Part shown: in pieces, positions 41,087 through 42,224 of the stretch | How positions within the stretch are numbered: the stretch's first letter is position 1 | How the letters are laid out: each line of letters opens with the position of its first letter | From: Microbacterium sp. 5K110 | GTDB lineage: Bacteria > Actinomycetota > Actinomycetes > Actinomycetales > Microbacteriaceae | Assembly (NCBI RefSeq): GCF_005774735.1 | Contig: NZ_VBUM01000022.1 | Coordinates: 1 to 42,224 of the forward strand | DNA length: 42,224 nt | Direction of reading: 5' to 3' | The notes under the pieces: model-generated | The model's input: the letters and a program-made list of their open reading frames with translations, nothing else | Told to the model about the DNA's origin: nothing | Databases searched by the model: none | Translations under genes and position numbers: made by a program

Positions 41087-42224
41087 TCAGCACGACGATT
41101 GCAGCAGGTAGTTGACGGCGTTGTAGTTGTTCTGGTCGACCCAGGCGGTGGCGGAGCTGACGTTGGTGTCGACGAGCTTCGTTGAGCTTCCGTAGACGTA
41201 GTACAGGTTTCCTGTGGGGGAGAGTGCCCAGAACGCGTCGAGCATGGTCGTTCCTGCGGGGAGCGTACCGAGGGTGTAGAGCTTGGCGGCTTGCGGAGTG
41301 GTGGAGCCGTTGGCGGCGGCGGTGTTGTACGCCGTCGTGCCGATCAGGTAGGTGACGGTGTTGTAGTTGTTCTGGTCGACCCAGGCGGTGGCGGAGCTGA
41401 CGTTGGTGTCGATGAGCTTTATTGAGCTTGCGTAGACGTAGTACAGGTTTCCTGTGGGGGAGAGTGCCCAGTACGCGTTGAGCATGGTCGTTCCCGCGGG
41501 GAGTGTGCCGAGGGTGTATGCCTTGGCGGCTGGTGTAGCGGTGGAGCCGTTGGGGGCCGCGCTGTTGTATGCCGTTGTGCCGATCAGGTAGTTGACGGCG
41601 TTGTAGTTGTTTTGGTCGATCCAGGCGGTGGCGGAGCTGACGTTGGTGTCGATGAGCCTAATTGAGCTTGCGTAGACGTAGTACAGGTTTCCTGTGGGGG
41701 AGAGTGCCCAGTACGCGTTGAGCATGGTCGTTCCCGCGGGGAGTGTGCCGAGGGTGTATGCCTTGGCGGCTGGCGCGGCGGTCGAGCCGTTGGGGGCCGC
41801 GGTGTTGTACGCCGTCGACGTCACGCTCAGAGTGGAACTCGTCGTCTCACCGGTGGTTGCGAGCGCCGTTATCGTCTGGCTGTTTCCACTCGCGGGCAGA
41901 TGGATGCCGGGAAGCGCGAGGACGCCTGATGCGGCAGTCGTTCCTGAGTATGTCGTCGTTCCGCCGTCGAAGGTGTACCCGTTCGGAAGGGTGACGACCA
42001 CGGCTACACCGGCGACTCCCGCGCCGCTCGTGGCATCGGTGGCTTTGACGGATGCTCCGGTGACGGTGGAGCAGCCCGATCCGGTGTAGCCGGTCTTGTC
42101 GAATTTCAGCAGGAGGGTCGATGCCGAAGCGGTCGCTGCAGGTGCCACGGATGCAGCCGCGATCACGGGGATCGTCCAGGCGGCGCCTTGGAGGACGGTG
42201 CGGCGGTTCAGCTCAGCGGGGGGG
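41087..42224 (-). CDS. Probable Tat-exported repeat protein (5' end outside window)
   Basis: The 3' part of a gene; the frame is open to the window edge, so the start lies beyond 42224. The first visible residues contain LNRRTVLQGAAW followed by a hydrophobic stretch and APAATASA, a twin-arginine signal peptide with a likely cleavage site. Next comes an Ig-like segment (about 60 residues, with LPNGYTFDGGTTTYSG), then three 80-residue repeats rich in Tyr/Asn/Ser/Thr, each with LGTLPAGTTMLNAYWALSP and NLYYVY. It ends in QSSC. No known domain recognised; a secreted or surface role is inferred. More AT-rich than neighbours, suggesting transfer or relaxed codon use. Confidence 0.8.
   Translation of the reverse strand, partial: PPAELNRRTVLQGAAWTIPVIAAASVAPAATASASTLLLKFDKTGYTGSGCSTVTGASVKATDATSGAGVAGVAVVVTLPNGYTFDGGTTTYSGTTAASGVLALPGIHLPASGNSQTITALATTGETTSSTLSVTSTAYNTAAPNGSTAAPAAKAYTLGTLPAGTTMLNAYWALSPTGNLYYVYASSIRLIDTNVSSATAWIDQNNYNAVNYLIGTTAYNSAAPNGSTATPAAKAYTLGTLPAGTTMLNAYWALSPTGNLYYVYASSIKLIDTNVSSATAWVDQNNYNTVTYLIGTTAYNTAAANGSTTPQAAKLYTLGTLPAGTTMLDAFWALSPTGNLYYVYGSSTKLVDTNVSSATAWVDQNNYNAVNYLLQSSC
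41105..41820 (-). repeat. Three tandem 240-bp repeats inside the exported protein gene
   Basis: Units begin near 41105, 41345 and 41585, an exact 240-bp period that keeps frame (80 codons). Copies differ by scattered substitutions only, so unit gain or loss by recombination is expected. Not a CRISPR: there are no unique spacers. Confidence 0.9.

Noticed and set aside
41105..41820. Possible CRISPR array
   Set aside because: The repeats are 240 bp, contiguous, in frame and coding; there are no short repeats with unique spacers.
1..42224. tRNA, rRNA or riboswitch genes
   Set aside because: I looked for cloverleaf-like and leader structures in the gaps and found none that could be supported; most gaps are under 150 bp.

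Overview
The window is chromosomal DNA from a very GC-rich actinobacterium, most likely Microbacteriaceae and probably Microbacterium-like. The evidence is gene content (F420-type LLM oxidoreductases, a 32-residue bS22 protein, TrkH/TrkA, a full menaquinone set, System II cytochrome c maturation), many GTG starts, and at least fourteen genes with a TANNNT -10 hexamer only 6-8 nt before the start codon, a pattern typical of leaderless actinobacterial mRNAs. No rRNA, tRNA, CRISPR array, integrase or insertion sequence was seen. The gene order proC / small HTH / bS22, then phosphoglycerate-mutase-like / thioredoxin / ccdA / resB / ccsB, then the men genes, resembles Mycobacterium tuberculosis Rv0500-Rv0555, so most of the window is conserved core.

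Layout. 1-7.7 kb: tadA (5' end cut), an LLM oxidoreductase and an alpha/beta hydrolase, proC, the K+ uptake pair trkH/trkA with a divergent ArsR-type regulator, the HTH/bS22 pair, a rhodanese, a glutaredoxin-like protein and a Dabb protein. 7.7-14.4 kb: a carbohydrate-type ABC importer (lipoprotein, two permeases), an archaeal-type aspS, a nearby ABC ATPase that lacks its catalytic residues, and a divergent nucleoside hydrolase behind two operator-like palindromes. 14.4-19.1 kb: a four-gene overlapping operon encoding a truncated SAH-hydrolase-like protein, a divergent SAH-hydrolase homologue, an ATZ/TRZ deaminase and a flavin monooxygenase. This is the best candidate for an undescribed pathway. 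19.2-25.2 kb: two membrane proteins, then the cytochrome c maturation genes.

25.2-25.5 kb is a gene-free stretch with four alternating palindromic repeats. 25.5-31.3 kb: a TetR regulator with tandem operators, divergent from an MMPL/RND transporter that carries a C-terminal degenerate ATPase-like domain and from a YhgE/Pip-like membrane protein. 31.2-41 kb: menaquinone synthesis (menC, menB, menE, menA, menD, menF), interleaved with an F420-type oxidoreductase, two small membrane proteins and a PPK2 kinase. 41.1-42.2 kb: the 3' part of a probable Tat-exported surface protein with three 80-residue repeats encoded by exact 240-bp tandem units, more AT-rich than its surroundings.

How the genes work together: menF, menD, menC, menE, menB and menA cover chorismate to demethylmenaquinone apart from the MenH and hotdog-thioesterase steps, and ccdA, tlpA, resB and ccsB build the c-type cytochromes of the same respiratory chain. 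The 7.7-19.1 kb block looks like accessory uptake and breakdown of a nucleoside-like or thionucleoside-like compound; this is inference.
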